From Casuarina equisetifolia (Eukaryota; Streptophyta; Magnoliopsida; Fagales; Casuarinaceae): a DNA stretch of 64,000 nucleotides. Where the stretch lies: contig CM052358.1 of assembly GCA_028551475.1 (NCBI GenBank), forward strand, positions 15,669,938 through 15,733,937. The letters are read 5' to 3'. The position numbers were made by a program, and so were the translations under genes. The notes under the pieces are model-generated. The model worked only from the letters and a program-made list of their open reading frames with translations, ran no database searches and had not been told where the DNA came from. Within the stretch, counting starts at the first letter, position 1. Each line of letters starts with the position of its first letter. Positions 39,991-52,892 of this stretch are shown here, in pieces.

Positions 39991-42900
39991 TCACAATTCC
40001 TCTTCTTCTTCATGCACTCTTCCATGTAATGACCTCTCCCTTCGCCTTCTCTTGGACCCACTCTTTCCTTCTTCAACTTCTTTATTATCCTCTTCTTTCT
40101 CCCTAATAAATGATAGAAAAGATTGATTTTGTGCCGATTCTGAGGTCTGACCTTTGTGCCTCATGTACTCGCGCACCATCTTGATGAGATAGAAAAACAG
40201 AGCAAGAAAGAAAGTCGAGCCACACAGTAAAAACAAGCCCCATAAGCTTTTCAACTTAAGACGGTCTGCATCTTGCTTCGCACCTTCTGAGCTACAGGCA
40301 CTTCTTGCAAGCCACTTATCGTGAAGAGCCTTTGTAGACCACCATTCTCCGACAGTTTTAGGATGGTAGTTGACATGTCTATTGCTAGTGGACAATCCCG
40401 TGGAAAGGCCTGATGAATGAGATTTGTGGATTAAGAATTCATTATCATAAGGTAATAACAACCCAATTAACCTATTAACCATCTAGATTATGCCTAATTA
40501 ACATAAGAAAAACTAACGTCAAGGCTCGTGTAGGAACTAAGATCTCCTAAAGAGATGTAGGAGGCTAGATAACCTTAAAAAAATCACTCTTCTCTATTTT
40601 CTGTACCAAGCCTATAGGGCATACTATTTTGTGCTCAATATTCTCCAATACGTCTAATCATGAGCAAATCTTACGGTTCATGCCCATGTATAAGACATTA
40701 ATCAAAAGAAAAAGTGAATCGTATCCCTTTACAAAGGAAGGTAGAGTCAGCTTCTTAGATTAAGGCATTCTGGGTCATTTTTCAAGTATAAATGTCTCTA
40801 TACCCCTTCTAGTGGCTAGAAAGAAGCCGCTCTCCAATATCAGGAAGTGATAATGAGTTATCAAGGGGGACCAACTTCTATTACTTGTCCATCATCATAA
40901 CTTAAAAATTGCTATAGAAGTTTCTAATTTGAGATAATTTAACTTAAAGCCTGAATGCATCTACCTAAAAACTGAAATGCCAAGTTAGAATGACCAAAGT
41001 ATAAAGGTCAATATTTTGATTTTTCTTTCTTTCCTCATCTTGAGAAATGATACTCACAAAGCCCCATCTCATTTTGGTGAATTCTTGGCCGACGATGCCA
41101 AATTCACATCTGGTGGGGAGAAAGACCTCCATGTAAGGTCGCTCCTCAATTATTGCAGCAACACCACCATTATTCGGGCCATCCTTTAAGGCTTTCTCAT
41201 AATCTTTTGGGGGGCCAAGGGGAACAAGTCTAGACTTACGTATGTTCAGCTGGTCAGTTAGATAGTTTTCAGCGAATGAACCACATCGTAAGCCAATGGG
41301 ATCATTGCAGCTTCCCAAGCTTTCAATTCTCATTCCCTTGATGGGAAATGAAAGTTGTTCCATTGTGAGGATTGATGTCAAACTTTTAGTATAGCTCGAA
41401 TCAGAACCACAAATAACCATATGATCAACACTAAACGACCAAGGGTGCTTACAATCTTCACCCCTACATCAAAAATGTAGTGGATAGTTGACTAATTCCA
41501 TGATAACCTATTTGACTTGGGACTCCATTCCGCAACTGCTTTCCGTTGCTACCAAAAACCCACCCTCGAGCCTTTTGAGTGACTTGTCCTGGCCAGATTA
41601 CATCGTAAAGTTATGGATTTGAGCTGGAACTATTTATTTTTGTACTCTGGCCTTCTGGACGCACAATTGATAACCTAGAAGCATTGGACCAATATCTAAT
41701 TGTCCTAATCCGTGAACCAATGACATTGATTACTTCATATGCATGATTAAGAAGGTCCCCATTTGAATTAAAACTCATTGGGCCATTTAAACCAGTCATA
41801 TTAACCTACAAGATGTTTTTAAGTAGCATTTTCCCTCCATTAAAGACACTTAGGACATCAAATTGCAAGTTCCCTCAGTTGCACTCAATTAAATTTGTAT
41901 CATTTGAGAACGAAATATTTCCTCTTTGAGTGAAATATGCATAAAGTGCATGAGCAAAAAGCCAAATAGTGTCATAGGCGTAAAGACCATACGTATTTAG
42001 TCCAAAGAAGCTATCATTTGCCTTCTTAGTAGTCAAGTTACTCCACCGAGAAAATAATTTTCCTTTAAGTTTTGAACTTGGAGTGTGTATTTGCAAAGTA
42101 AGAACCCCTTGAATATTATCCATTGCGATTGAATGGAGGGAAGAACTTGTATCAAGTACGGTAGATAGCCAATCACTAGCTATCCACACACATCCACTTT
42201 TCATCGAGTCCACCTTCTGTGCTGCATCAACAACTTGAAGACCCAAGTTAGGATATATGAAGAGGATGATAACTCAAGACTCTTGCATAGCCACCTTATA
42301 TAGCATTTGGGAGATGTCAACCTCATTTATGTTAGAGCTAATAGGGGCTTTGTAAGAGATTTTATGGCATTTCTCAACAAGCTTTTTGCCAAGTGCAGCA
42401 ACCCCATTTCTCTCATGATCATCATCAACATAGATTGCTATTACATCTTGCCGTTCGTAGTAGCCTATGATCTCTGCCACAACAACCATTTGATAAAGAT
42501 CACTTTGGATTGTCTTTACAAAGTAAGGGAACTGAAGTGAATTCAAGGTAGGGTCAGTTGTTGCAAATGATAATAGAGGAACTTGGAGCTCATTTGCAAT
42601 ATGTAAAATTACATGAGCCATAACAGAGTGCTGGGGACCAATTATGGCCATTGTATCATTCTCCATAAACCATAAACCCGTGAAAGAATAATGAAAAGAA
42701 TTATACATATAATATTCTACAACTTCACTAAAGAAACAATAAAAAAATTGTGAATAAATTGACAACAAATGTTTCAAAAGAGGTACCCTCAATGATTCCC
42801 AAAAATCCAAGAGATAATTTGCTATCCTGCATGACTACTTTCCGCTTAGTTCCATTTAGAACAATAGGAATGGTTTTCACATCATCCACTACAGCTTTTA

Positions 42901-43060
42901 TTGCAACTTTTGCAACTTTCCCAATGGAAGAATTGAAAGACAAAATTGCGCCAATTTTAACAACATTAGGTCTGGTAAAAGCAATAGTACCATTGCTTAT
43001 AAGAAATGCATTGTAGAAAAGCATTACTAGAAGTAAAAACTTATCCATGGTGGCTTGCAC
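39991..43060 (-). pseudogene. GLR3-type pseudogene lacking the pore region
   Basis: A tandem relative of the gene at 33636-37283, on the same strand and in the same order. Exon 1 (about 42787-43048 or 43060) and its donor are intact. The exon 2 acceptor lacks its AG (about 42675-42680). A CGA-to-TGA type stop follows AMQES (about 42270-42275), and further stops lie near 41880 and 41810. The ligand-binding part runs to GVPSQIGYHGIS (about 41500) and then jumps, near 41470-41490, directly to [17 protein letters not shown], the M3 exon. The rest of binding segment S1, M1 and the pore exon are gone. M3 has a further small deletion before SSYTKSLTS. The last exon has a two-base insertion near 40335-40345 but keeps M4 and an acidic tail. 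It cannot make a channel. Confidence 0.93.
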
Positions 43061-44039
43061 TGCAAAGAAATTTTTTTTTATTCATAAATGTTGAAACACA
43101 CACAACATAGAGACATAAACACATCTACTACCATGTTTATATGTGGATATGAAGCACAATATTTGAAGTCTCAATTACTATTGAAAAAGAAACATGTCAC
43201 AAATGGTCATGCATACCTTTAAAAACCAATTCTTGAACAAACCATGCAATCAAAATTTTGGGTGTTTAGACGACATATATGTATATAGCAAATCCAAAGG
43301 CAATACAACCATGATAGTAGTGATTAGCTACACACACACAATAAGAAACGAATACTTCTAAAATACATAAACAAGCATAAAACCCATGCTTCTGCATATC
43401 TATATAAAAGACTCATTTATTGTGTTAAATCAGTTTATAGAGAAGGAGAATACTTCATATATAAAAATCTTAACTCTTCATATAAATACTACATTTCAAC
43501 ACTATATGAGAAGATGAAACAAAATAATTGAAATGTATGTTGCTCTCCAAAAAATAGGTTGTAACAAGATAGTTGCAAGTACCTTTAAGATCCAGTTCAT
43601 GACAAATTGTGAAATTGAAATGTTACGAGTAATGCATATATATAGTGCCAAAGCCAAAGGCCACCATAATATAGCGGCAACTTGCATAATTCCAAACCAC
43701 TTGTGGTGCTCAATGACCAAACCCAACATGGGAAACTATATGGCCTCCCATGTAACACAAGGAAACCAGGTCGAATTTCCATCATTGTTTAGTGAGAATT
43801 TGATCCCCCAGTCCTCACTCCAAGAAATGGAACTCATAATGGCCGGTTGATATAGCTGAGAACTTACAACCATTAACATGAAATGGGGTAGCCACTTCTA
43901 AAATGGCGGAAGTGCTGCCAAATATCTCTATGTATTCAATGTTTGGTATTCGGATCGAAACTTATCCAATTTGTTTCTTAGAGGAACAAGAACGGGGCAA
44001 CTTGGGAGGTGTTAGAAGCTTTATTTCCAACTGATTGAT
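43061..44039. other. Upstream flank of the GLR pseudogene, no gene seen
   Basis: Two diverged copies of one block seem present, near 43214-43320 and 43580-43680 (tacctttaa.. followed by a ttcttgaac/ttcatgac phrase and ..atatatagtgccaaa/atatagcaaatccaaa). They may be old leader or promoter pieces. No protein is recognised. Confidence 0.4.
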
Positions 44040-45039
44040 ATGTTTGGATACTCTAGCATCTCTCCTGCAACCACGTAAGTTGTAGATTTTGTGAGTTATA
44101 ATAAGATAATAAGGTCTTTATCTGAATCATAAATGTAGTTTTATGATAGAAAGGGGCTGGTGTCCACAGGAACCGAAATCTTCGATAAACCCACTTGCAC
44201 GACAGCCAAGAAAATTCAAGACCCTGTGTGTGCCCCGCGTTTGCCAGGTCTGTGCATCGCGTGTTTGATACATAATGATACGCACTACGACGAAGCATCT
44301 TTACGAGTCTCACAAAGAAGAACAAGAGTCTCCCTAGCTTTTGGGTAATTGGAAGGCCGGTTCTACTTGAATGACTCAATTCCTTACCAACCACCCCACC
44401 CCACCCCAAACAATGAAAGCGGACTATTTAAAAAGCCTGCTCATTAGTCATAAACTTGAACTACGTCTAGTCTCGGCCATAGCTTAAAAAGGTAGTTCCC
44501 ACTCGATCATTCAAAACTTTTGTAAATGTCAATTTGTTCCAATTGACATCTTGAAATTTGGGTTTATTCTTGTGTTAAGTTTGACTAAAAGTAACGAATT
44601 CTTTATTTATAAAAAAGAAGTCTCATTTGAAGGTGCAGCAAACTGCAAACTCCCCAACCCATCTAAGTGGATGATTCATAGATCATAAGATTTTTACCTA
44701 AATCATAAATATAGTAACATGATAGAAGGCTTTTTTTTTCCTCTTCTTAAACTTAATCATCAATAGCCCCGGAACTGAAATCTTCGATGACCCTACATGC
44801 ATAGCCAAGAAAATTCAAAAGAGCCTATGTGTGCTCCGCATTCGCCCGGCTTGTGCATTACGTGTTTTGGACATAATTATAAGTTCCCCGACCAAGTATC
44901 TTTGCAAGTCTCCCGCAGAAGAACGTATGTCTCCATAGCTTTTGGGTTATTGAAAGGGCCACCGAATTCCTTACCAACCACCACAACCCATCCAAGCGGA
45001 CGATTCAAAAAGCCTGGTCGCTAGTTGTAAACTTGAACC
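44040..45039 (+). repeat. Local repeat, units A and B
   Basis: Unit A starts about 44100 and unit B about 44690. Both begin (c)taaatcataaatatagt..gatagaa, then aactgaaatcttcgat.., gccaagaaaattcaa, and end with cccatctaagtggatgatt. Each carries a short related open frame: 62 codons at 44160-44348 and 75 codons at 44797-45024, sharing PGLCI.C, SL.VS.RRT and VS.AFG. Unit B is broken at 45039 by a solo LTR and resumes at 46530. Confidence 0.75.
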
Positions 45040-46529
45040 TGTTGAAAATCATATGCTTGTATGTTTTGATTGAGAAAAATTTTATTTGAATATATGTTAA
45101 ATAGAATATTATATTTGCATATATGATAGAATATATGAGATTGTGAGTGCACATATTAAAACTCAAAGGAAGTAAAAGGTGTGCAAATTATAATATCAGT
45201 TAATGATATTATAAAGTAGTCGGGTTCCTACATTTTATTATCAAACATCAAATATGAAGCCAATTTGATTTAATCTTTGAATATTTTGTTTAATAGATTA
45301 ATTTACATTCTTGGTTATGTTAAAGGAATTTTGATACTTAGAATTGGTGTATTTACAGGTGTAATGGACCGACCATATATTTATATATGGGTACATGAAG
45401 CTTATCTATATGATAACCTCGTAAAAGAGGTTCAGCCTGTGAGAGAGGTTCAGCCCGTGAAGAGAGACTAGCCCACGAAGCTTGAAATGGTAGTGTTATG
45501 AGTAGGTCACTTATCCAAAATGGCAGCGTGTGGAGCAAATAAGAGTGTAAGCTCTTATGATCGAACGTGTGAAGCCCTAACCGCATCCTTCGACCTAGAG
45601 CTATCCTTCTCCTCTCAATCTCTCTCCTATGATGACAGTTCCAACAGGAAGAATGGTGAGGCGACTGAGTGACAAAACAATTATCTTGTTGGAAAATCAT
45701 CATTTGCATTAGTACAACGTCATATCCATCAAATCTCAACGGAAGGATTTCGAAAAGGTTTGATCCGAAACCCTAATCTACTCAACATTTAAGTACTTGC
45801 TATAAAAGGGAGCTTCGGATGAAATATTTAAGTTTGCTGAGACATATTCTTGCTGATTTGATCAAAAGAGATAAAAGCCCTCATTGATTTGCTCTTATTG
45901 CCGTGTTCGGTAACATTTGAAGGAAAAGGAAATCTTCGGTGATATTCCCTAAACTTGTTATCTTGTGAATATCATTTGATAGATTGATCTTTGTATGTGC
46001 TAGATTAATTATAACATTATTTACATATAAAGATTATTGTAAATCTGAAACCCTAGATTTGTGAAATTGGGGCTTTCAAGATTAGAGCTTGCATTGACTC
46101 TGTATACATTCAATTAGCTCTCTGATAAGCTTAAATCCTTACTTATATCATATATTTAAGGAATGAGCTTGATGTATTAAGGTTTTTGTAAACCTAACCT
46201 TGTAACCGTGAGCTATATAACTCCTTTTGAGGAGTTGTAAGGTGAAGGAAAGGTGCTCTCCTTGTTTGAAGTAAAGCAGATTTCAACTCAGTTTGAGTTA
46301 AAGGAGAAGAGGGTGGAAGTAGGTGAAAAGTGCTGAACCACTGTAAGATTCTAGGTTGTGAATTTTCTGATCTAATCCTTTTATTTAATACTCTATTACT
46401 ATTGTGATATCTTATCTAGTTGTGATTGCTATAAAGAAACAAAAATTAAGGAAGACATTAAAATTAGATAAACTTCTAGATATCCAATTCAACCCCCCTT
46501 TCTTGGATAACCATAAACCTAACAGAACC
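45035..46529 (+). mobile_element. Solo LTR with 5-bp target duplication GAACC
   Basis: The LTR is 45040-46524 (1485 bases). It starts TGTTGAAAATC and ends ACCTAACA, flanked on each side by GAACC (45035-45039 and 46525-46529). With the insert removed, the flanks join into a normal copy of the local repeat, which proves the borders. No internal retrotransposon genes are present, so this is a solo LTR left by recombination. It shares the block attataatatca..aatgatattataaagta.tcg.gttcctacat with the LTR at 48191. I cannot tell its orientation with certainty; plus is assumed from the A+T-rich, polyadenylation-like right half. Confidence 0.9.
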
Positions 46530-46870
46530 ACGTTTAGTCTCAGGCGTAACTTCAAAAGATTGTTCCCATTCAACCATTCACAACCTTTGTAATTGTTGAT
46601 ATGACTAATTGGACATGTTGAAATTTTGGTTTATTCTTGTGTGAATTTTGACGCCCAAGTAACGAAGCCTTTATTTCTTATAAAGAGATCACATGTTTAG
46701 ATGCGGCAAGCGGCAAATTCCCCAACCCATCTAAGTGGATGATTCAAAAAGTCTGGCTGTTTGTCATAAACATGAACCACATCTTATCTCAGACGTAACT
46801 TCAAAAAATTGTTCCCACTTGAACATTAAGTCTTTATTCCTTATAAAAAGGGTTTTTAACAACATTTATG
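46530..46870 (+). repeat. Local repeat: rest of unit B and partial unit C
   Basis: 46530-46745 continues unit B after the solo LTR. 46735-46860 starts a further copy (gatgattcaaaaagtctggc, then cataaacatgaaccac and tcccacttgaacat), which fades near 46870. Confidence 0.7.
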
Positions 46871-47639
46871 TAATATAAAACATATGTTATATTATCTTCT
46901 CACTCTAATGATAGAAAAACACTTCTAATGAAAATATTTATTTATAAACAAGTATCACACTTAAACTTTGAAATTACAGTGAAAGATTTACTTTACTCTT
47001 AAAGCTATTTTATAAGATAATATAATATTTTTATATGTAATAAACATAAAATATTAATATACTAACAATATGTGACATACATATTAATTTTCACATACGC
47101 TAAGTAACTTAACATGCTAAAAACATGACTTAACTAACTACAACACTTAGTAATGGGACTAGATGACAAAGCTACCTCATGCCTCTCTAGACTCAAACAG
47201 TGCTACCTTCACTATCTTCTAGGAGGTCACTATGAGCACTGGTTTCCACGTCGATGTGTTATCTGACTCCTAACTTTCCACTATCTAAATGCTAGCCGAC
47301 TATTTGTGTCTTCATTTCTTGGACTAGTTTGGCCATGTTTCTCTCTTTCTATTAGTCACTATTTGTGTTATTTATTTCTTGTCTTCATAGTATCCTCATC
47401 ACTATGTAACAATTGTTGAAAAATGTGAATCTCGAGCTTGTGTAAAAGCATGCAAATTACCTATACATGAAAGGTGGAAATGAGCTAAAAAATTGTATAC
47501 CAAAGCATATTTGTATGGTTTTTTTTTAGTTTTAATGTAAGTTGCATTAATAAAATGTAATGTACAAAAGCATAAGGGCATGCCTTAGTACTATAAAAAT
47601 TTTCAAAAATAAACTAAGTGTAAGAAAAAATAGATGTTG
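46871..47639. other. AT-rich DNA, no gene recognised
   Basis: It may be the far 3' part of the LINE remnant to its right. Stops are dense in every frame. Confidence 0.4.
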
Positions 47640-48185
47640 GAAGGATCCATATCTCACTCAAAAATACATTACCTTGTAAGGGTTTGATATTGTGAAGCAT
47701 AGAAACTCTCTCTCATGTAATTTTCCTTACTTTAGCCAACAAGATTGGAATATCAACTATTGTATTTTGAAATCTTCTTCTATTCCTTTCTGCCCGTATG
47801 TAATAAATACAAGCTAAAAAAGATATTCTAAGAAGTTTTGCTACCAAATCTTTACCTTTAAATGCTTTGATCATCCATTGTAATTCTTCATTCTATCTTC
47901 CAATGTAACGTCGAATTCCATTTTGAATTAGGATATTCTTCCAAATCAACATTGTGCAAGGACATTAAAAAAAAAAAAAAGATGACTCCTATTTTCTACT
48001 TAAGATTGACAAAAGTCACAATATTGGTTAACTATAGGAAGCCATTGTACCATTCTCTCTTCTGTAAAAAGTCAATCATGACAAACTAGCCATCTAATGA
48101 AGTTATGCTTACAAATGACACCAGTCCAAATTAGATCATATTAATCCACTTCATCATTTAGTGGTTGAAGGTCTAGATAAATATC
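47640..48185 (-). mobile_element. LINE remnant: zinc-binding reverse-transcriptase tail (zf-RVT)
   Basis: Read on the minus strand across stops, 47980-48150 gives WTGVICKHNFIRWLVCHD, LFTEERMVQWLP and YCDFCQS.VENRSHL. This is the order of the zf-RVT domain at the end of plant LINE reverse transcriptases ('W.......K..fi.Wl.....l.T..rl..w.....C..C....E...HLF'). Upstream sequence in its own reading direction is separated by the solo LTR at 48191-49851 and resumes after 49857. Confidence 0.65.
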
Positions 48186-49856
48186 TTTGCTGTTGGAAAA
48201 TAAAGGTTTTGTTGTGACAAAATGTATTTGTGAATATATTTCTTGAAATATGTTTTTCATAAGTGTAAAAGAAAACCATAGGAAATAAAAGGTGTACAAA
48301 TTATAATATCAATCAATGATATTATAAAGTAATCGAGTTCCTACATTTCTTAATATAATGATTTTATACAATGCTCTTAAGAAATGATTTATTTAATATC
48401 ATTATATAATGTCTTGAGAAACAGCCTTATTTAAATGATGTCAAGTGTGTCATGTATTATGTTTGAGAAAAAAATGATACTTGCTCTTGCTTGGATAAAG
48501 GCATGAAGTAATTGACTCTAGCCAAAATTGCTTTACTAAATCAAGACTATTATTGGAGCAAACTATGGTTCTACCAAGAACTTATATTATATGCTCTTGG
48601 CCTGTTCATTACATAATGCTCTCAACCTGCTCATTATACTTACTCTCAGCTTGCTTCACGACCTGCTTATAAAGTAGCCCAGTATGTATCGCTAAGTGAA
48701 ACTCATTGTTTCATTTAGGCAGCTTCTCTCTTAAGCTACTCACACATAATACCCTAATATGAATGAAAGCTAACTAAAAAGAGAAAGAAAGAGATGGAGA
48801 AATAGCGCTTCTGGCGATTGAGTCCTCAACGGGAGGATTCTTGAGAAGACCAGAATGGTCGGATTTGTGATTAAGAATGAAGATGTGAAGCTAATTTGAA
48901 GGTTGATTTGCTGTTCTAATGGGAAAAAGGCTACATTCTAAGGTTTGAATGTTTGAAACCCTCGCTCTACTTTTTCTATTTAAGAAGAGCTAATCTATGG
49001 AGAAATGTTGGCCATTGATAAACATCTGAAGTTCTCTTTGATTGAAGAATCACTTATTAAGCTCATCTATTTAATCTTTCAACCTCATTCACTTTCGGTG
49101 AAATACAAGACCACGGTGATATCGTGATTAAATAGTCTATTATTTGGACTTATCATCAATTGTACCTTGTATGACTTTGTTTATGTGCTAATTTGATTAA
49201 AAATGCGTATTGCACATAAACATTAGAAGGAATTTGAAACCCTAATTTGTTATAATTTAAGGATTTCGTGATAGGAGCTTTGAGTCATTATATTCTTACC
49301 ATAATAGCTCTTTTAGTTTACAATATCCCACAAACCTTCATATTATTTGGGATTTGTATTTGAACTGTGATCTTTTGGTCATATTCTATAATTGTGCTTA
49401 AGAATTCCTTGAGAAGGAATTGCTTGGATTAGGGAGAACATTTTTTCCTAATTTGGTTTGAGTAAAGGAGACTTCAATCGGTTGGATTGAAAGAGAAAAG
49501 GGTGGATGTAAGACTCAAGGATTGAATGCCGAACCATTATGGTAAATCTGGTGTTTATTTCCTTGCTTTCTATTGACTTGAATATATCTTGTTGTTTGTT
49601 GCTAATTATTTTATCACTTATTTAATACTAGCTGACTAGTTTATTTGCTATATGGTTATGAAATAATTGAAGATAACTTGTTGTCTCATCTAGAACTAAT
49701 GTGTTATTTGTTTGAAATTTGCTTACTTGATATTGGTTTTATTTATATGACTTGTTTACATAGTTGGATTAATTTTATACTAAAAATAATAATGATTAAC
49801 TCTTGGCTTAAACAATTCAACCCCCTTCTTGTTAAGCCATAAAATCCAACATTTGC
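48186..49856 (+). mobile_element. Solo LTR with 5-bp target duplication TTTGC
   Basis: The LTR is 48191-49851 (1661 bases). It begins TGTTGGAAAAT and ends AAAATCCAACA, a perfect short inverted repeat (TGTTGG/CCAACA). TTTGC flanks it on both sides (48186-48190 and 49852-49856). It is related to the LTR at 45040-46524. A tataaagta phrase near 48669 may be its TATA region. No internal coding region remains. It lies inside a LINE remnant. Confidence 0.92.
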
Positions 49857-51610
49857 AACAATAGACAGACCTAGAAAGTACTGAGGTAAGTATGGTCCTT
49901 AATTTGAGAAGACCTTTCTAACTTCATACCATGAAACCTTTGATATCAAGTTTCATGACTAATGTTCTTTTACATTTTATACTGTATATCCACTTACTCT
50001 ATAATGAAACATTTGGAAGATTTATGAAAGTCCAAAGCATACATTTTAAAAGGACTTTATTCTTTGGTGAGAAAATAATTTGCCAAGCAACTTTGCATAT
50101 GGTTTTTTTAATAACTCAAAAATGCAGACTTTTTCTTCCTCTTTCATACTTGTATCTCATTTTTGTGCATATAAAAAACATAACAATAATGATACATTAC
50201 CAGGATACACATTATCTCTACAACAATAATATTGTTTTTAAAGCTTTAATCTATTCATTTAATTTTCTTGTTCCTTCAATCTCTTGCACTAATTTCAATT
50301 TTTTTTTTAGAAAAATAATAGTAACAACAAAAATAACACTATATATACTAACTAAACTAGCAATTCTGATTACAGGGAAAAAGAGAGAATTTATGTATTT
50401 AAAGCAATATGGCATTGAAGTCTTTAGTCTGTCTATTTAATTCAATGGTTACCATTTTAACATGTCATTTAGTTTGCTGTAGGATTGTGTATGAAGAAAT
50501 CAAGCAATTTTGAAATTAGAATAGGAAAAAATAGGTGTGCACATATTTGTATTGAGAAAAGAAACGTCAAGTAAAGTCCTTCGAAGAGTGGAGTGAAAGC
50601 CCTTTTCCAATAATCTATAGTAGCCTTCAATTATAATTCTTGGATGCCATTCTAATAAGAGAAGCATTACTTATCTACCTTATGCGATGACCCAAAGTGA
50701 TGCATACTTTTCAAAGATGAGTGATTGTGTCTTGTTGGGATTTTTTTGGAAGCTAAATGCATAAAAATCACACAACAAAATTGCACAAAGACACCAACAT
50801 TAAGGTGGTGGTATTACGTTGGAATATTCCATACTTTTTCACTAATTTTCCTCGGTAAATCACCAAACTTCCAAATCAAAACGACAAGGAATATCAATAA
50901 AGAAAATGGCAACATCTTACATCAAAACGGCCTTCTCTTAGAGGTATACAATTACAAGAAAACATATATATAATAAATCTTGCACAAAGTTATCCTAGGG
51001 CAAAATGATGTTGGTTTAGTCCTAATTTAAAACTACGTCGTTCCACACTTGTTATAATATAACAATCACCCCTTTAAGATGATGCATCATTGCCTCTACA
51101 AAGGCCCTACTTTCTTAATCTTATAAAAGTCAAGCAGAAATTCAACTTCCCATTATTTATCAACTTGGTCAATACGTTCACTGCATTCTAGGAAGCTTAA
51201 AGCTTCCCCAACTCTACAAATACTATAACTAAACACGATTCGTCCTTTACATGGGATACTAGATTTTTCATTAGATGAATAGTTGTCTAAGTGTTATCCA
51301 CAAAGTATGTATACCAGTAGACAAAAACGATAAATATCTTACATTTAAAAGGCATCATCTAATTAAAGTGTGCAATTACAAGAAAACCGATATACAATAA
51401 AGTATCTCAAAGACATTCCAAAAAATAAAACAATGCAATATGAAACTCCTAGGTTTTTGGATTGATTGTTACAAAACAATATATCTACATTCATTTCAAC
51501 TGAGGCACTTTGTATAAAAGGAAGAGGGCGTTACAGCTTACTAAGGAATACGTGCATAGATGCTTGGAGTATTAGCATTATAGCATTACTAGATAACATT
51601 TTGAGAGATA
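49857..51610. other. AT-rich, probably LINE debris and unassigned DNA
   Basis: The first part is the continuation of the LINE remnant on the minus strand. The 169-codon plus-strand frame at 49931-50440 is very AT-rich (many Phe, Leu, Ile, Tyr), has no recognised motif and is probably antisense to decayed LINE sequence. Nothing else could be supported up to the copia fragment. Confidence 0.4.
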
Positions 51611-52892
51611 GTTAGACTTATTCTAGCTATAGCTACTCAAAACCAATGGAAGGTACTGCAATTTGATGTTGAGATAAATGAAGACATCTGCAATAACTAG
51701 CCCTAAGGATTTGAAGTCAAAGGAAAATAAAAAAAGATGTTGAAGCTCAACAAGGCACTATATGGGTTAAAGCAAGCTCCAAGAGTTGGGTTTAGTAAAA
51801 TATGTCACTTATTTCAAGAGAAACAAAGCACATGCCATTCTAGTAAAGCCACCTATTCATTTACAAAAAAAGGTGTCAAGATTTTAATTGTTTACTTGTA
51901 TGTAGATGATCTAATTTATATAGGAAACTGTGAAAAAAGTTTAGCTAACTTTAAGGCTCAAATTCTACAATCATTAGAGATGAATGATCTTGGTATGATG
52001 AATTTCTTTCTTGAAGTAAAAGTGACACAAAGAAGTAAAGAAATTTTGATGTCATAGTTAAAATTTGCAAGAGAAATCCTTAAGTTTTGGATGACTTTTT
52101 GCAAAAGGCTGTATCAACATTCTCATTTTTTAAGAAAGAGTTCATGCTGAATATTAATTTGGTAGTGCAAATCCCATAGTCTATAGAAGCATGATTGGAA
52201 GTGTCCTTTACCTCTCGACAATAAGACCTAACTTGTTGTATTTTGTTACAATCTATCAAGATTTATGCAAAATCCTGCTTAGAATCAATTCAATAAGCTA
52301 AAATGGGTCTTGAGATATGTTCAAGGGACAATTGCTATGATTTGCTATTTGAGAAGAGTAATAGCTTCAAATTGGTTGGATTTGCTGACAGTGATTAGGT
52401 TGGAAGTACTAAAGATTTCTGAAGCACCTCAGTTTATCTCTTTCTTATAAGATCTAAAGGCTTTTCTTAGACATCTTAAAAGCAAATTTTAGTTGCTTTA
52501 TTAACTATAGAGGCTAAATATGTTGTAGCAATAAATTAATGTGTTTGGTTAAGGCAACTATTGATGAAAATTAACTATGTGCAAGAATATGAAACTAAAG
52601 GGTTTTATAATAACAAACCAACCATCTTAATGGCTAACAATCCAAGTCACCATTCATGAACAAAGCATATTACAATTAAGGTGCATTATATTTGTGAAGT
52701 CATTAAAGCAAGGGAGATTGAATTACTGTCTTGTAGTAGAGAGAATCAACTTGTAAATATATTAACAAAAAGTCTATCTAAAGATCAATATAAGAATATT
52801 TGGTAACCAATTAAGAAGAGTTTTGAAAGTAATGGGATTTCTTGGCATACCAACCATCATGCCTAGTTAGTAGAAAGGTTAGTTCAATTAAG
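51611..52892 (+). pseudogene. Ty1/copia reverse transcriptase and RNase H remnant
   Basis: After a broken lead-in (NQWKVLQFDV), the frame 51737-52057 reads LNKALYGLKQAPR, the active-site block LYVDDLIYIGN and LEMNDLGMMNFFL. These are the standard order of copia reverse transcriptase. Further on, interrupted by many stops, are pieces of the pre-RNase H and RNase H region (IGSVLYLSTIRPNL, then a copia-type tail to about 52870). Blocks are missing between 'FDV' and 'GFEVKGK'. Not able to move by itself. Confidence 0.88.

Noticed and set aside
45353-45739. 128-codon minus-strand frame
   Set aside because: It lies inside a solo LTR; no retroelement or host domain.
49931-50440. 169-codon plus-strand frame
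   Set aside because: Very AT-rich, no motif, probably antisense to LINE debris.
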